From Chara braunii (lineage: Eukaryota > Streptophyta > Charophyceae > Charales > Characeae): a DNA stretch of 21,338 nucleotides. This document shows, in pieces, positions 10,394 through 19,229 of this stretch. The translations under genes were made by a program, and so were the position numbers. Numbering within the stretch: position 1 is the first letter of the stretch; every line of letters starts with the position of its first letter. The notes beneath the pieces were generated by a model. That model was not told where the DNA came from, searched no databases, and saw only the letters and a program-made list of their open reading frames with translations. The stretch is taken from positions 4,377,951 to 4,399,288 of the forward strand of contig BFEA01000025.1 in the NCBI GenBank assembly GCA_003427395.1, in the 5' to 3' direction.

Positions 10394-10697
10394 CATCTGG
10401 CACCCCCTGCGGGGGTGAAGAGATACGGGAAACAGGAGCTACATCACTATGATCCACACATACCTGCTCAATAAATCCCCTATAGACAGGGCAATCAATG
10501 TTGGCAGGGCTTACAACCACTTACAACCACTGTTCTCGACATTCTCAATGTCTGTATAAGGGACGCTGGACCCGTTTTCCAGCAAGTGTTGCTCCCCACC
10601 TATAGATGGAGCCCCTCCCTAGGTGTTAGTGGTGTCTGCTCTTATCAGCAGCACTAACACTAACGGGGGTTTTTCTTAAATAAATAAATAAAAATTG
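10394..10697 (+). repeat. Structured LINE 3' tail, copy c, at the end of LINE-2
   Basis: It starts with ATCTGGCACCCC and GGTGAAGAG as in copy b. GGGCAATCAATGTTGGCAGG follows (about 10487; shared with copy d). The core at 10560-10612 is GGGACGCTGGACCCG, TTTTCCAGCAAGTG, then GCTCCCCACC and a variant of the CCAATAGATTGG palindrome. The hairpin has outer arms GTGTTAGTG (10623-10631) and CACTAACAC (10652-10660) and inner arms CTGC/GCAG. The loop contains CTCTTATCA (10639-10647). An A-rich TAAA-repeat tail follows at 10677-10697. The arms share no sequence with copy b, yet both pair. Confidence 0.75.
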
Positions 10698-10841
10698 GGA
10701 GAGATGTCTGTCAATCTGAGGCTAGAACCTCAATTTGTCCCTCTCGAGGCTACATTCCTTGTCGTTGTTGGAGTGGCCCATTTCTTCCGTTTTAATTTAT
10801 TGTCTGAGACTGTCGCGATTTTTCCTGTAGCAACCAGTCTC

Positions 10842-11938
10842 TCATGAAGATTCGTCTCCTGAGTGTGAGTCTTTCAGGTTTGCCTCTCGTTGCTCTCGAT
10901 ACACTCCGCCATTTGCATCTATCTCTGTTTCCACCATCCTCAGCAGGAGGACCCACATTTCCTCCTTGGCCACTTCTGAACCCTCGATTGTGTTGGTACA
11001 TCTCCTTTTCCATATGACCCACATGGCTAGTTTCTTGAGCATGTGAAACTAGACCGTTTTTCCGCCTCTGAGACTGTCGGGGATGTTAGATAGGAGTAGG
11101 ATGTTCAGGGGAGTGAGGTTGGGGGGAGGGGATGAGAAGAGAAGGGACCATAGATATCGAATTTTGTTCCATATCCAGGCGGCCTGACTGCAGTAGAGGA
11201 GACAGTCCTGGATGTCTTCAGGGATATTATCACAGCACAATACGCATAGTTCTGAGATGTCGGGGTCCGAGTGTTTTCTTCTTTTGTGGATCCATTGGTT
11301 GACAGGGAGTGTTGTATGGGCTAGGAGCCACTGTAAGCTGCGAATTCTAGTTGGTCTGATAGGGAGGTATTTTGTCCAGGGGATGGATATTGAGGCTGCC
11401 GACTCTAGGTTCAGAGTCTCTCTCCATTTGTCTTTAAGTTTGGGCTTGGGGTCTGTGGTGTGTAGGCCTAGGTTGTACCCGAATTTTACGTCATATTTCA
11501 TTATCGATCTTGTGGTTCTGGATTTGCCTTGTTCCCATATCCACTCCTTTGGATCGAATTCGAGCTCTACTATGTTGCTGTTAGGCTGAAAGATTATCCA
11601 CGGTTTGGTTTTCGATACCCTCACTTTTCTCAGTCGGAAGGACTCTACCGTCTCTAGCTGCGGTTCTCTGTTGAGAATGGCGAGTTCCTGAAGGTTGTGT
11701 TTGGCGACATGATAGGAGTAGAATTTGGACAGGTAGCCGGTGGCTGAGGTGCGGGATACAAACCGGTATGATCTGTTGGGCAAAGTTTGGGATATGAGTG
11801 TACCCCAGTCCCTGGTTTCCAAGAGAAGTCTTCTTTCAAGAGGCGCAGCCAATGGGGTGAGATGCTCTTCTGAATTAGAATAAGGTTGTCTGTGAGAGAG
11901 TGACAGCCTTTTAGAGTAGACCGGAGTTCTTGTTCCAT
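10842..11938 (-). pseudogene. LINE-3: reverse-strand ORF2 C-terminal fragment with zf-RVT finger
   Basis: Read leftward, it starts in the post-RT region (LRSTLKG...SPHWLRLLKEDF, about 11930-11830). It then shifts frame into a long open segment (to 11049) with FDPKEWIWEQGK, the YDVKFGYNL region, SLQWLLAHTTLPVNQW and the finger CVLCC...DCLLYC. In the finger the usual His is replaced, so zinc binding is doubtful. After an in-frame TAG (11049) the same frame continues with AMWVIWKRRCTNTIEG, matching WTLW..RCTP of LINE-2, and ends near 10842. It is clearly a different subfamily from LINE-1/2 (low identity). EN and RT are absent. Its 3' end meets the LINE-2 tail near 10700, and no separate poly(A) is visible. 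Confidence 0.8.
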
Positions 11939-11973
11939 TCGCCATTCTCACCGTTCTTCTGCCCACTAGTGTT

Positions 11974-12433
11974 TAGCAAACAGGGGACAACCATACTCGT
12001 ACCTAACACTTCCAAACTAGAAGGGCTTAACAAACGGGGGACAACCATACTCGTATCTAACACTTCCAAACTATGGCCAGAGGGTCAGACCCTCAGCAGC
12101 GCGGGAAACAATGCAGAAGGTAGATGATTATGGCTAGATGTCAGATAGCAAGATGAGCAACTGAGAATTTTTAACATTTACGCTCCCAACTATGAAAATG
12201 AACGCTTAGCCTTCTTCAGCAGCATCCAATTCCTCATCCCGAACCCTCAACCGGTGATTATCGTCGGAGACTTGAACACAACCTTGGATCCAAACCTATA
12301 CCGCATCTCTCGCTCTCACCTGACAAGCCCAACAAGAGCAGGGACCCACATAGGAAATATCATGACAAAATTCGACCTCATCGACCCCTTCAGAATGTTG
12401 TACTGTGACGAACTGTATTTTGCAACCGCGCGA
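11974..12433 (+). pseudogene. EN-domain fragment with an in-frame 54-bp tandem duplication
   Basis: One reading frame shows GTTILVSNTSKLW, then LWLDVR.QDEQLRIFNIYAPN (about 12128-12187), VIIVGDLNTTLDPNLY (catalytic Asp/Asn, about 12257) and DLIDPFRMLYCDELYF, ending abruptly at about 12433. Stops TGA 12125 and TAG 12146 interrupt it. A segment of about 46 bp is repeated with a 54-bp period (11974-12019 and 12028-12073), so 18 codons are duplicated in frame. The C-terminal Asp-His part of EN is missing here, but such a part opens LINE-4 at 14715. The two may be halves of one element separated by the 12434-14710 DNA. Confidence 0.8.
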
Positions 12434-13109
12434 TTTTCCCCGTAAGGCTACTTCGGGGTTTGAGTCGGGAGGGCCCGCAGGATTACATGGGTGCCCGTGC
12501 TTTTCTTGTTTTTCGAAATCGAGGCCGGGGTAATCTTGTGACGATTGGTGGCTGGTCGCGCCTTAGCGAGCGCGAAAGATAACTGTTGCCATAACTTCTT
12601 TCTTGTTCTGCTGTGGGAAATGAGAATTTTGGCGCGGTCGTCGCTCGGGAAAATCTTTTTGAATCTTCAACTGAGGTCGAGCCCCCGTGGGCTCTCGGAA
12701 TTTCCTTCGTTCGAAATTTCTTTTTTACAATTAGGATTTAGATTAGTAATTTAGGCGCGTCACAATTTTTGTTGCATGATGCTTCTTGCTTGCGCATGCC
12801 TTGCTGCGTCAGGATCTGTGTTCTGACTTTTCCGTGCCTTTATCCTTGCGTGTAACTGTAACTTTTGTTTTGGCGGGCATAATTGCAACTGTAATCCTCA
12901 TGTTCTTGATATCTTTTGTGGCGTCCACGTGCGCGCATACTTCTTCCTCTGTCCTAATTAGCCGGAACACTTGCATGACTGGATCGATGTGTGGAGTGAG
13001 GCTACATCCCCCACGTTGCGGTCTGGCCATGCAGACGTAGGCACTTCCTTCCTCCTCCTTCTTTTTCCACTTAGCCACAACCCCAGGTATCTCGCGCAAG
13101 CATGCATGC
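12434..13109. other. CpG-richer upstream DNA, no gene seen
   Basis: Composition changes at once after the EN fragment. CG dinucleotides are frequent (GCGCGGTCGTCGCTCGGG near 12630) and no LINE homology is visible. Short open frames have no recognisable domain. It is read here as possible 5' flank of the candidate gene whose TATA box is at 13110. Confidence 0.4.
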
Positions 13110-13201
13110 TATAAATCTCGCAAGCGCGATTAACTACCTCTCTAAGAATTCTGGAAGATTAGCGCGGTCGAGAGGATCGACTGATTAGCGAGATTTGGAA
13201 G
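13110..13201 (+). promoter_or_regulatory. Candidate TATA promoter, non-coding first exon and splice donor
   Basis: TATAAAT at 13110-13116 lies about 30 bp upstream of a pyrimidine-rich stretch (ACCTCTCTAAG, about 13135) where transcription could start. The following stretch, about 60 bp long, ends in AAG/GTGAGT at 13199-13207, a near-perfect eukaryotic 5' splice site. The matching acceptor would be GCTTGCAG/C at 14027-14035, one base before the ATG of the 104-codon ORF. This is inferred from signal matches only; no transcript evidence is available here. Confidence 0.35.
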
Positions 13202-13376
13202 GTGAGTAGAGAGTTGGGCGATCCGACGACCCGGTGCTGGCATGCGGGGTTGACGTGGGGCCGCGGCGGACTGTGGCACACGGGTGAACCTGGCTGGTAT
13301 GCTCGGACTAAGCGGGGTGACAACTCTGTGCGGGTGCAAGGCAACGGACTGCCCGCATCGGGAGGTTGGGGGGACT

Positions 13377-13466
<90 letters not shown>

Positions 13467-14034
13467 GGACAGAGAGAGACAGAGAGAGACAGAGAGAGAG
13501 GGGATGTATTGTGGTGATTTTCTCCTCCATTCTTCTGAGTAATTTTGGTATCGACACAAGTCGCCTTGTCTTTCTTTTCGATCGGCATCTCGGATTTTTT
13601 GTTTTCCTTGCTTCCTTTCTTTGGAGACTGACATATGGATTGTTTTTCCCCACTCCCTCTCTTTGTCTTTTTGAATCGGCAAATCTGATTGATTGGTTCC
13701 CCGCGATCGAGCCTTGTGTGATCTCGGGGTTGATTAGCCAAGGAATTGTTGCGTGATCCTCAATTCTTTATGTTTGTATGTGAACTAGATGCATGGATGA
13801 TAGGCGTGATTTTGTCTGTGTATGAATTGGATAGGCATGCTAGACTATTAGATGACCTTCTCACTATAGGATGATCCATCTTGTGAATCGTGGGCTTTCA
13901 CCCACCTGATCGAAGGATAGGTCCCGTGCACGCACGTGTAGGGTCGGCCAAGACGATCGCCACCTACGTGCCCATTGCGGAAACCTGAACTTGACTACAT
14001 TCCTGAATGGCTAGTGTTCCATCTCGGCTTGCAG
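13202..14034 (+). other. Candidate 5'-leader intron (833 nt)
   Basis: It is bounded by GTGAGT (13202) and TTGCAG (14029-14034), with a pyrimidine-rich run (GTGTTCCATCTCGGC) before the acceptor and TGAAT about 30 nt upstream as a possible branch point. It contains the (GA)n microsatellite at 13379-13463. Open frames across the GA tract are low-complexity artefacts. Leader introns immediately before the start codon are common in plants and algae. Confidence 0.3.
13379..13463. repeat. (GA)n microsatellite, about 85 bp
   Basis: About 42 uninterrupted GA units, followed by degenerate GACAGAGAGA units to about 13501. It lies inside the candidate leader intron. Its length may be inaccurate in a short-read assembly. 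Confidence 0.97.
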
Positions 14035-14035
14035 C

Positions 14036-14350
14036 ATGAATTTCGACGTTCCCTTTCATGTCACTGACTGCGAGTGTTTGAGGGATCGGGAATTCCGGGA
14101 ATATTGGGAACACTCTTGTTTGCCTGCACGACCCTGGGCGGAACCTCCGGAATTTCCCTACTTGACGGGGAATGAACGTATTTGCGAGTGGGATCTCGAC
14201 CAGGCCTTGGGATGTAACCCCCATCTCCCCAGTTACTCTAGCCCATACACGTGTCACGTCCTCACGGGGCCCGGAATCATTATCTTAGGAACCGAATTCC
14301 CTTCCTATCACCGCATCCTACCCTACCACTCTCTGACCATCGTCCCCTGA
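14036..14350 (+). CDS. Unrecognised 104-residue protein, candidate host gene
   Basis: An ATG at 14036 directly follows a good splice acceptor and opens 104 codons to TGA at 14348. The protein has no domain I recognise. It starts MNFDVPFHVTDCECL, has six Cys (12, 14, 28, 50, 60, 73), several Trp, and a hydrophobic stretch VLTGPGIIILG near residues 75-85, too short to be a sure membrane segment. No signal peptide is evident. Composition and high CpG differ from the surrounding LINE remnants, and no family resemblance to EN, RT or gag is seen. It could be a small lineage-specific gene, the first coding exon of a longer gene, or chance. The open frame alone is weak evidence; the promoter and intron signals raise it somewhat. 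Confidence 0.35.
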   Translation: MNFDVPFHVTDCECLRDREFREYWEHSCLPARPWAEPPEFPYLTGNERICEWDLDQALGCNPHLPSYSSPYTCHVLTGPGIIILGTEFPSYHRILPYHSLTIVP

Positions 14351-14714
14351 CTCGTAATCGCTCCTTATTGACCCCAACCCCCGTGCTCAGAGTGTCTGCG
14401 GGACCACGAGTACTGAGCCTCCGGCTTCATCCGGCGAACTCGTTTGGAGGAAGAACGACGGGTGCACAATCTTAGATTGAGGCCAGCCACGTCGGATTCG
14501 GAGACTTGCGACATTCGACGTCGGCAGGTGACGAATCAGCGGGATACCCATAACGTCCCAATAGTGCACCAGATATGACCCCGACCCGGACAACGGAACC
14601 AACGGAGGCGGTAGCTCTGCCCCCCGAAGCAAAACGGAACTCCAGTCCGCGCCTACCCTCCTGCATTCGCATCCTAGGGCTTGTCATAGGAGATCTCACT
14701 GGTTAAAAGGAACC
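14351..14714. other. CpG-rich DNA downstream of the candidate gene
   Basis: No supportable gene. CG-rich tracts (CACGTCGGATTCGGAG, CGACGTCGGC) continue the composition of 12434-14350. The boundary with LINE-4 is near 14710, where EN C-terminal codons begin. Confidence 0.4.
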
Positions 14715-17164
14715 GGCAGCCTTCCGGGGTTTGGACCACAAACCGGTAGAACTGCTCCTGAATTTTGACTCTCCCACAGAACAAGGTCGAGGATTCTACA
14801 GAATCAACAACTCCCTCTTAGCCACAACAAGACTAACAGAGGCACTCAGATGAAACTGGTTCTTCTTGAGACAGAACAGTGTCAGACTGGACAACAGACA
14901 TCAATGGTTCACCGACAGTTACACAAACCTTACCCAAACAATCTCAGCGGAATCTAGAAGCATTGTAGGAGAACGGAAAATCATAAAAGAAGAGCTCCAA
15001 CTCACCATATCTCTCACGGAGGACAACCTCGTCGCAGACCCCTCAAACACCTTCTACAACCAACTACTCGACTCAACAAGAGAAGAACTCAACGATTGGA
15101 GGAGATGGGAACTGAGAGGCCTGCAGATTGAAGCCAGGATGACCGACCACACCCTTAACGAATCCATGGCGAAGCACTTCTTCGCAAAAATCAAAGCTAA
15201 TGCCAGAAACAACAACATTGCAGGGTTGAAGGACCCGGACAATCAGAACAGGGTCGACCAATCAAGTTCGGGAATGGTGAAAATAGCCAGATTTGTCTAC
15301 ACACAGCTCTACGAATCCAAAACACCCTCCCGCCTCCCCCCAGTCAACTCAACAACATGACAGCGAATGATGGCCTACCTCGAGAAGACAATCACACCAG
15401 AATAGACCGACGGGCTGGACAGACCACTCTCGTTGGAGGAACTACACACAACCTTGACTCAGATGGGTAACGACAAAGCCCCGGGCATCGATGGACTGTC
15501 GAAAAAATTATGGTTCCACTTTTGGCCCACACTAGGCGAGGATCTTCTCAATTTTTTCGATGACAGCAGAGACCGAGGAGAACTGGGTCAGAATCTGAGT
15601 ACAAGTGTCGTATCGTTACTTCACAAGAAAGGCGAGAAAGAGGATTTGAAAAACTACAGACCCATCTTGCTACTAACGATCCCCTACAAAATCCTAGCGA
15701 AAGCACTAGCCAACAGGATCATAAATGTGACCGACAAATGGTTTCACATTGACCAAGTTGGTTTCATCCTAGGCCAAAAAGATTACCGAAAAAAGGATGA
15801 AAGTAGTGATCCTGTTCTTTGACTTTGAAAAGGCCTACAACCAATTCAACTGGAATTTCCTTCACGCTTGGATGGAAAAAATGGGAGTCGGCCCTAATTT
15901 TAGGAAGTGGGTCAAAGTGTTGTATGTTGACGCAACCTGTAGAGTGCAGGTCAATAGGATCCTATCGGAAACCTACCCCATCTCCAGGTCCGTGCGACAA
16001 GGAGACCCCCAAGCTCCACCCATTTTCCTTTTCATCATGGAAGCCCTAGCATCCTTCCTCCGCAAACATTCATCCATAGACCGTCTCACCGAATGGAACT
16101 TCAACCCACTGCACGACTTCGCCCTACCCACTGCCCTGATGTTCGCAGACGACCTCACAGTCCTTATCCGTGCCAACAATAGCTCCTTCCAAGCTCTCGC
16201 CAAAGTTATGGAGGCTTTCCGTCTAGCATCCGAAATGAAGGTCAACTGGAGCAAAACCGAAGGATGGTGGCTAGCAGACGAGACGCCCCCACAACCCGGG
16301 GGCACAACCACACACATGTCGTGGTCCACAAGTGAACAGACCTAGGTATCGTGAACAGACACTCAGATACCTAGGTATCGTGAACAGGCACTCAGATACC
16401 TAGGTATCATGGTCAACAAAGACGGCGTGTGGCCAGGAATGGGCCACAGCTTAATTGCCAAAGCAATAACTCGCCTGGCCCCATGCAACAACGCACAGGC
16501 ATCGCTGATTGGGAGGGCACTAATAATAAACATGGCTATCTTTTCCACATTATGGTACATTGCATCCATCTGGTCTCTCCCGGACGTTGACTTCCAAACC
16601 ATAAAGGCCACAGCAAGATGTTACCGATGGACAGGGGATCCCAACCGAACCTCATGCATCAACAGGGTAGCATGGAGTCACATCATTAGGAAACCGCAGG
16701 AGGGAGGCTTAGGTCTGATTGACCCCAAGCAGGAATCAACAACACTCCAGATGAAATGGATCATCAAGATCCTGACCAGACTCCTACCATGGACCAAGAT
16801 GGCGCTAGACAGCATAAGAAACCTAGCACCGATAAGCTCCCCACCAAGCATGAGTGGCTTCTTCTGGATTATGGGAAAGGAGTGGGCGATAAGATCAGAC
16901 AGATCCCGCAGAAGAACCACACGAAACTCAGACAACCAGGCAGCCCCAGCACCCAATCCGTACTGGACCCCGACTCTGAAAGCCTGGTGACGAATGAGGC
17001 CAAGCAAACATGGCACAACTGATAACAAAGAGGAGGTCCTGAGACAACTGCTGTTTTGTAACGATTGGATCAAGGACCCCGAGGGTACTCCCTGGTCACT
17101 AAGAATGAAGGATCGAAGATGGCTGTCGTGGGTCGAAAAAGGGGTGCGGCTTTTCCAGTTTTAG
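14715..17164 (+). pseudogene. LINE-4: EN end, linker, RT and post-RT of an ORF2 (broken)
   Basis: It begins with the EN C-terminal motif GLDHKPVELLLNFD (about 14727) and GRGFYRINNSLL, with a stop TGA at 14851. An open linker follows (14866-15360). The RT then runs NDKAPGIDGLSKKLW (about 15470), LLHKKGEKEDLKNYRPILLLT and ALANRI. Relative to LINE-2, about 41 nt are missing between QVGFILG and the FDFEKAY motif, which shifts the frame (about 15785). The second frame has FFDFEKAYNQFNW, VRQGDPQAPPIF (motif B Arg kept), LMFADDLTVL (FADD 16142-16153) and VNWSKTEGWW. A stop-bearing tandem repeat (16341-16412) is followed by GRALIINMAIFSTLWY, INRVAWSHI and GGLGLIDP. After TGA 16988 the same frame continues with RRWLSWVEKGVRLFQF to 17164, where homology stops. 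The zf-RVT region and tail are missing. It is a separate subfamily from LINE-2. Confidence 0.88.
16341..16412 (+). repeat. 29-bp tandem repeat (2.5 copies) inside LINE-4 RT region
   Basis: CTAGGTATCGTGAACAG...CACTCAGATAC is repeated with a 29-bp period and one or two differences. The expected uninterrupted coding reads EQTLRYLGIMV. The expansion adds a net 48 nt, a multiple of three, so the downstream phase is kept, but it brings in TAG and TGA stops. Confidence 0.85.
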
Positions 17165-18037
17165 TTCGGGCGCGAATATGATTTTTCTTTCTTTCTTTCT
17201 TTCTTTCTTTCAAAATTCACAGGCCCCTTCTATCCTGGGGCCCAACAGTCGGGTTGCTTATCACTGGCAAGCATAGTTGTACATCCAAGAGAAAAAAGGG
17301 GGAGAATACGAGTGAAAGAGTCAGCCCATCCCTTGCAGCCCCAGCTGCCTACAAGGGGGGGGGGACCTGCTACAGGGCGTCCCTCCCCCCAATCCCTGAA
17401 TGAGTTTTTTCTTACCTTTTCTGTCCCGGTTCTGGTTTTGTTTCCCGCTTGTGAGAAGTGGAATTAATGGCTTGGTTGCCCGTAGTCGTAGATGTCTTAG
17501 GCAATGAATAGAAAGATGCCGACTGTGCATGGTGATGGGCGAGGCGGTTAAAGTTCTAGGTGTATTGCCTACTCCCTTTGTCAGTATTTGCCAGCTGATG
17601 TTGCAGGTGGAAGACGGATTAACATTCTCTATTACTTTCTTCTTATCGTTTCATTCTCGCTCTCTTCTTGCCTCTTGCTCACTTCGAGTAGAAATGAGGG
17701 CGAGGCATGCAAGTTTTGCTCCCCGTTGTTGTGAAAATATCAGGCAAATTACAGAAAGATGCTGGTGCTTCAAAGTGGTGAGGGAGTAGAGTGGAGGTGT
17801 CATACTTGCTCTTTGTTACCTGTTTTTGGCGAAATTAACCTGAGAGGGGGTGGTTTAGGGGGAGTTAAGTTTTTGTTGAATAGCGAGTTGATGTGAGTTT
17901 GCTCTCTTTCATTGGCTCTACAGGGGCATCAGGGTGAAGGCCTGCTGGCTCCTGCTACTTGAGTCAAGCTTTTTTTCAGTTCATTAACGTATAGACCTGG
18001 GCACCGGGGCCGGTTTGTAATTGAAATCCAAGGTGTC
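17165..18037. other. Non-coding stretch with (TTTC)7 microsatellite
   Basis: A (TTTC)7 run lies at 17184-17211. A frame of 86 codons at 17529-17789 has no recognisable motif and no supporting signals. No LINE or tail-repeat sequence is recognised. I see nothing else to annotate. Confidence 0.5.
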
Positions 18038-18121
18038 AAACCACCGGTTCACAGGAGCCTATGTTGGCGAAGCTACCTTCCGAGGCTCGTAAGCCTGCAA
18101 CTGCGCCTTTTCAAAGTGTAA

Positions 18122-18195
18122 TCTGAATACAAGACTCGAACACACAACCAACGGCTTGGCAGGGAAACACCTAACCATAAGGCTAAGTGGGCTGG
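18122..18195 (-). ncRNA. tRNA-like sequence with Pol III A and B boxes (SINE head or pseudogene)
   Basis: On the reverse strand TAGCCTTATGGTTAGG (A box, 18185-18170) and TGTTCGAGTCT (B box, 18142-18132) are spaced as in a tRNA gene, spanning 54 nt. CCCTGCCAAG between them resembles a glycine GCC anticodon loop. Acceptor and T-stems pair poorly, so it is not a functional tRNA gene. It most likely derives from a tRNA or is the promoter head of a SINE. The B box overlaps one copy of the 14-bp direct repeat, which complicates a simple SINE reading. Confidence 0.35.
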
Positions 18196-18360
18196 GGTGA
18201 AAGTGAAGCCCCAAGATGAGCACTTCACCCCACCCCAGCATGGAGATCCCGCGACACGGTGTACCCAACCACACTCACCCCTACGCAGCCACACTGCCCA
18301 TAGTACAATCTGCACGGCGGTTACTGCGCGAAAGCTCGTGTACTCCGAATACAAGACTCG
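18125..18360. repeat. 208-bp insertion flanked by 14-bp direct repeats
   Basis: GAATACAAGACTCG occurs at 18125-18138 and 18347-18360. Copy C lacks both the insertion and one repeat at the corresponding place, as expected of a target-site duplication. The insert carries an inverted pair GGGGTGAAAGTG / CACTTCACCCC near 18195-18232. Confidence 0.6.
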
Positions 18361-18471
18361 CCTGCCGCTTTTGCTACCGGCCCAGGCCCCAACCGTAATG
18401 CTCTTACTGCGTACAATTGGGTAAGAGCACTACTCCTATTTGCAATTGTCATATCCTCCACTACCTGCTAG

Positions 18472-18605
18472 GGCAATCAATGCTGGCAGGTCGACAGAGT
18501 CAAGCCCAGTTTTTGGTGATGTATAATACGATGCTGGACCCGTTTTCCAGCAGGTGCTTCTCCCCACCAATAGATTGGAGCTTTTTGTAAACGACAAAAA
18601 AAAAA
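18472..18605 (+). repeat. Structured tail repeat, copy d, with A10 tail
   Basis: GGGCAATCAATGCTGGCAGG (as in copy c) leads to the core ATGCTGGACCCG, TTTTCCAGCAGGTG and CTCCCCACCAATAGATTGG (about 18529-18582). CTTTTTGTAAACGAC and A10 (18596-18605) follow. The long variable hairpin is absent. No LINE coding sequence lies upstream, so this is either a very 5'-truncated LINE or an independent short retroposon. Confidence 0.7.
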
Positions 18606-18630
18606 GGAGGTTCGCACGAACAGGTGGTTT

Positions 18631-18807
18631 AAACCGCCAGTTCACGTGGCCCTATGTTGACAAAGCTACCGTCCAAGGCTTATGAGCCCGCAACTATGCC
18701 TTTTCAAAGTTGCCAGCCGCTTTGCTACCTTCCCAGGGCCTACGCGGAACATTCTTACCGCATGTATCAGCAAGGCCACAACTTCCGCTTGCGTGAACTG
18801 GTGGTTT
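18631..18807. repeat. Inverted-repeat element, copy C (177 bp)
   Basis: AAACCGCCAGTTCAC (18631-18645) matches the reverse complement of GTGAACTGGTGGTTT (18793-18807) at 14 of 15 positions. The interior is non-coding and shared with copy B. Its left end abuts the right end of copy B, giving a near-palindrome at 18618-18643. Confidence 0.55.
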
Positions 18808-18915
18808 CAAAGAAGTAAAAAACACGATTTTTAATCACCTATATTTTTTCCCGAATTCTTGCATTTTTCTTTTTTATTGCCCTCCTTGTGTGTGGGGTGG
18901 CACGCTTTGCGTTCA

Positions 18916-18987
18916 AACTCCGTACTGTATAGAGGTTGTACACGAAGTACGCTGTGTACAAAAGACCTCCATACAATGTACGGAGTT
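18916..18987. repeat. Long imperfect hairpin next to tail copy e
   Basis: AACTCCGTAC, TGTATAGAGG and TTGTACAC (18916-18943) pair with 18954-18987 (GTGTACA...CCTCCATACA.TGTACGGAGTT) apart from small bulges; the loop is GAAGTACGCT. It lies just beyond the A8 of copy e on the reverse strand, where other copies have their variable hairpin. Unlike theirs, its loop lacks CTCTTATCA. Confidence 0.65.
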
Positions 18988-19046
18988 TTTTTTGTGGGGA
19001 GCTGCACTTGCTGGAAAGCGGGTCCAGCGTCCCCTGAAATACATGA
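18986..19046 (-). repeat. Structured tail repeat, copy e (truncated)
   Basis: Read on the reverse strand it gives CATGTATTTCAGG, GGACGCTGGACCCG, CTTTCCAGCAAGTGCAG and CTCCCCAC, then A8. The CCAATAGATTGG palindrome is missing. The upstream CATGTATTCA-type sequence is shared with copy f. Confidence 0.65.
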
Positions 19047-19229
19047 GTGAAAATTGAAGAACAAAAGAAGTTCTTTAGCAGTTGGGGGGTTATGCCCTCA
19101 AGAGGAAAGGAAGGGGCAGAGATTGACAAATCAACCACGTCTTTCTGATGTGCCGCGCCAAAACAATAGTCTTCTGTTCCAGGCATTCAATCATGAACAT
19201 TGGGGTTGGTGGTTGATGTTGTTATTACT

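Larger units (their letters stand above)
2526..10697 (+). mobile_element. LINE-2: near full-length, decayed L1-like non-LTR retrotransposon
   Basis: The order is a leader of about 180 bp (2526-2706, no gene seen), ORF1 with a zinc knuckle (2707-5393), and ORF2 with EN, RT and zf-RVT finger (5402-10253). A 3' untranslated region with the structured tail repeat follows (10394-10697), ending in an A-rich TTAAATAAATAAATAAAAATT. No long terminal repeats, integrase or protease are seen, which fits a non-LTR element of the L1 type. It begins directly after the A27 tail of a same-family fragment. Frameshifts and stop codons in both ORFs make it inactive. About 283 bp (9585-9867) are an assembly artefact. 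The 5' boundary is inferred from the neighbouring tail; the 3' boundary is approximate. Confidence 0.8.
18038..18630. mobile_element. Inverted-repeat element, copy B, with two nested insertions
   Basis: The left end AAACCACCGGTTCAC (18038-18052) pairs with a right end GAACAGGTGGTTT (18618-18630). The parts near 18053-18119 (CCTATGTTG.C.AAGCTACC, CTTTTCAAAGT) and 18362-18410 (CGCTTTTGCTACC) match copy C at 18648-18770. Copy B therefore equals copy C plus a 208-bp insertion (18139-18346) and a tail repeat (18472-18605). The end type and non-coding interior suggest a MITE-like element. Families built from such short ends need a genome-wide check. Confidence 0.45.

Noticed and set aside
13142-13756. 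Long open frames on both strands across the GA tract
   Set aside because: They exist because a dinucleotide repeat has no stops in any frame; the peptides are Arg-Glu or Leu-Ser repeats with no domain.
12434-14714. LTR retrotransposon or pararetrovirus block
   Set aside because: No long terminal repeats, primer-binding site, protease, integrase or RNase H is seen in this stretch.
10842-17164. Twin-priming inversion: reverse-strand ORF2 end beside forward EN and RT, as one LINE
   Set aside because: The layout fits, but the post-RT segment present in both parts (about 17020-17164 and 11938-11820 reverse) differs strongly in nucleotide sequence. Two pieces of one RNA should be near-identical there. 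They look like different subfamilies.
17529-17789. 86-codon frame as a gene
   Set aside because: No recognised motif, no promoter or splice support, and surroundings that look non-coding.
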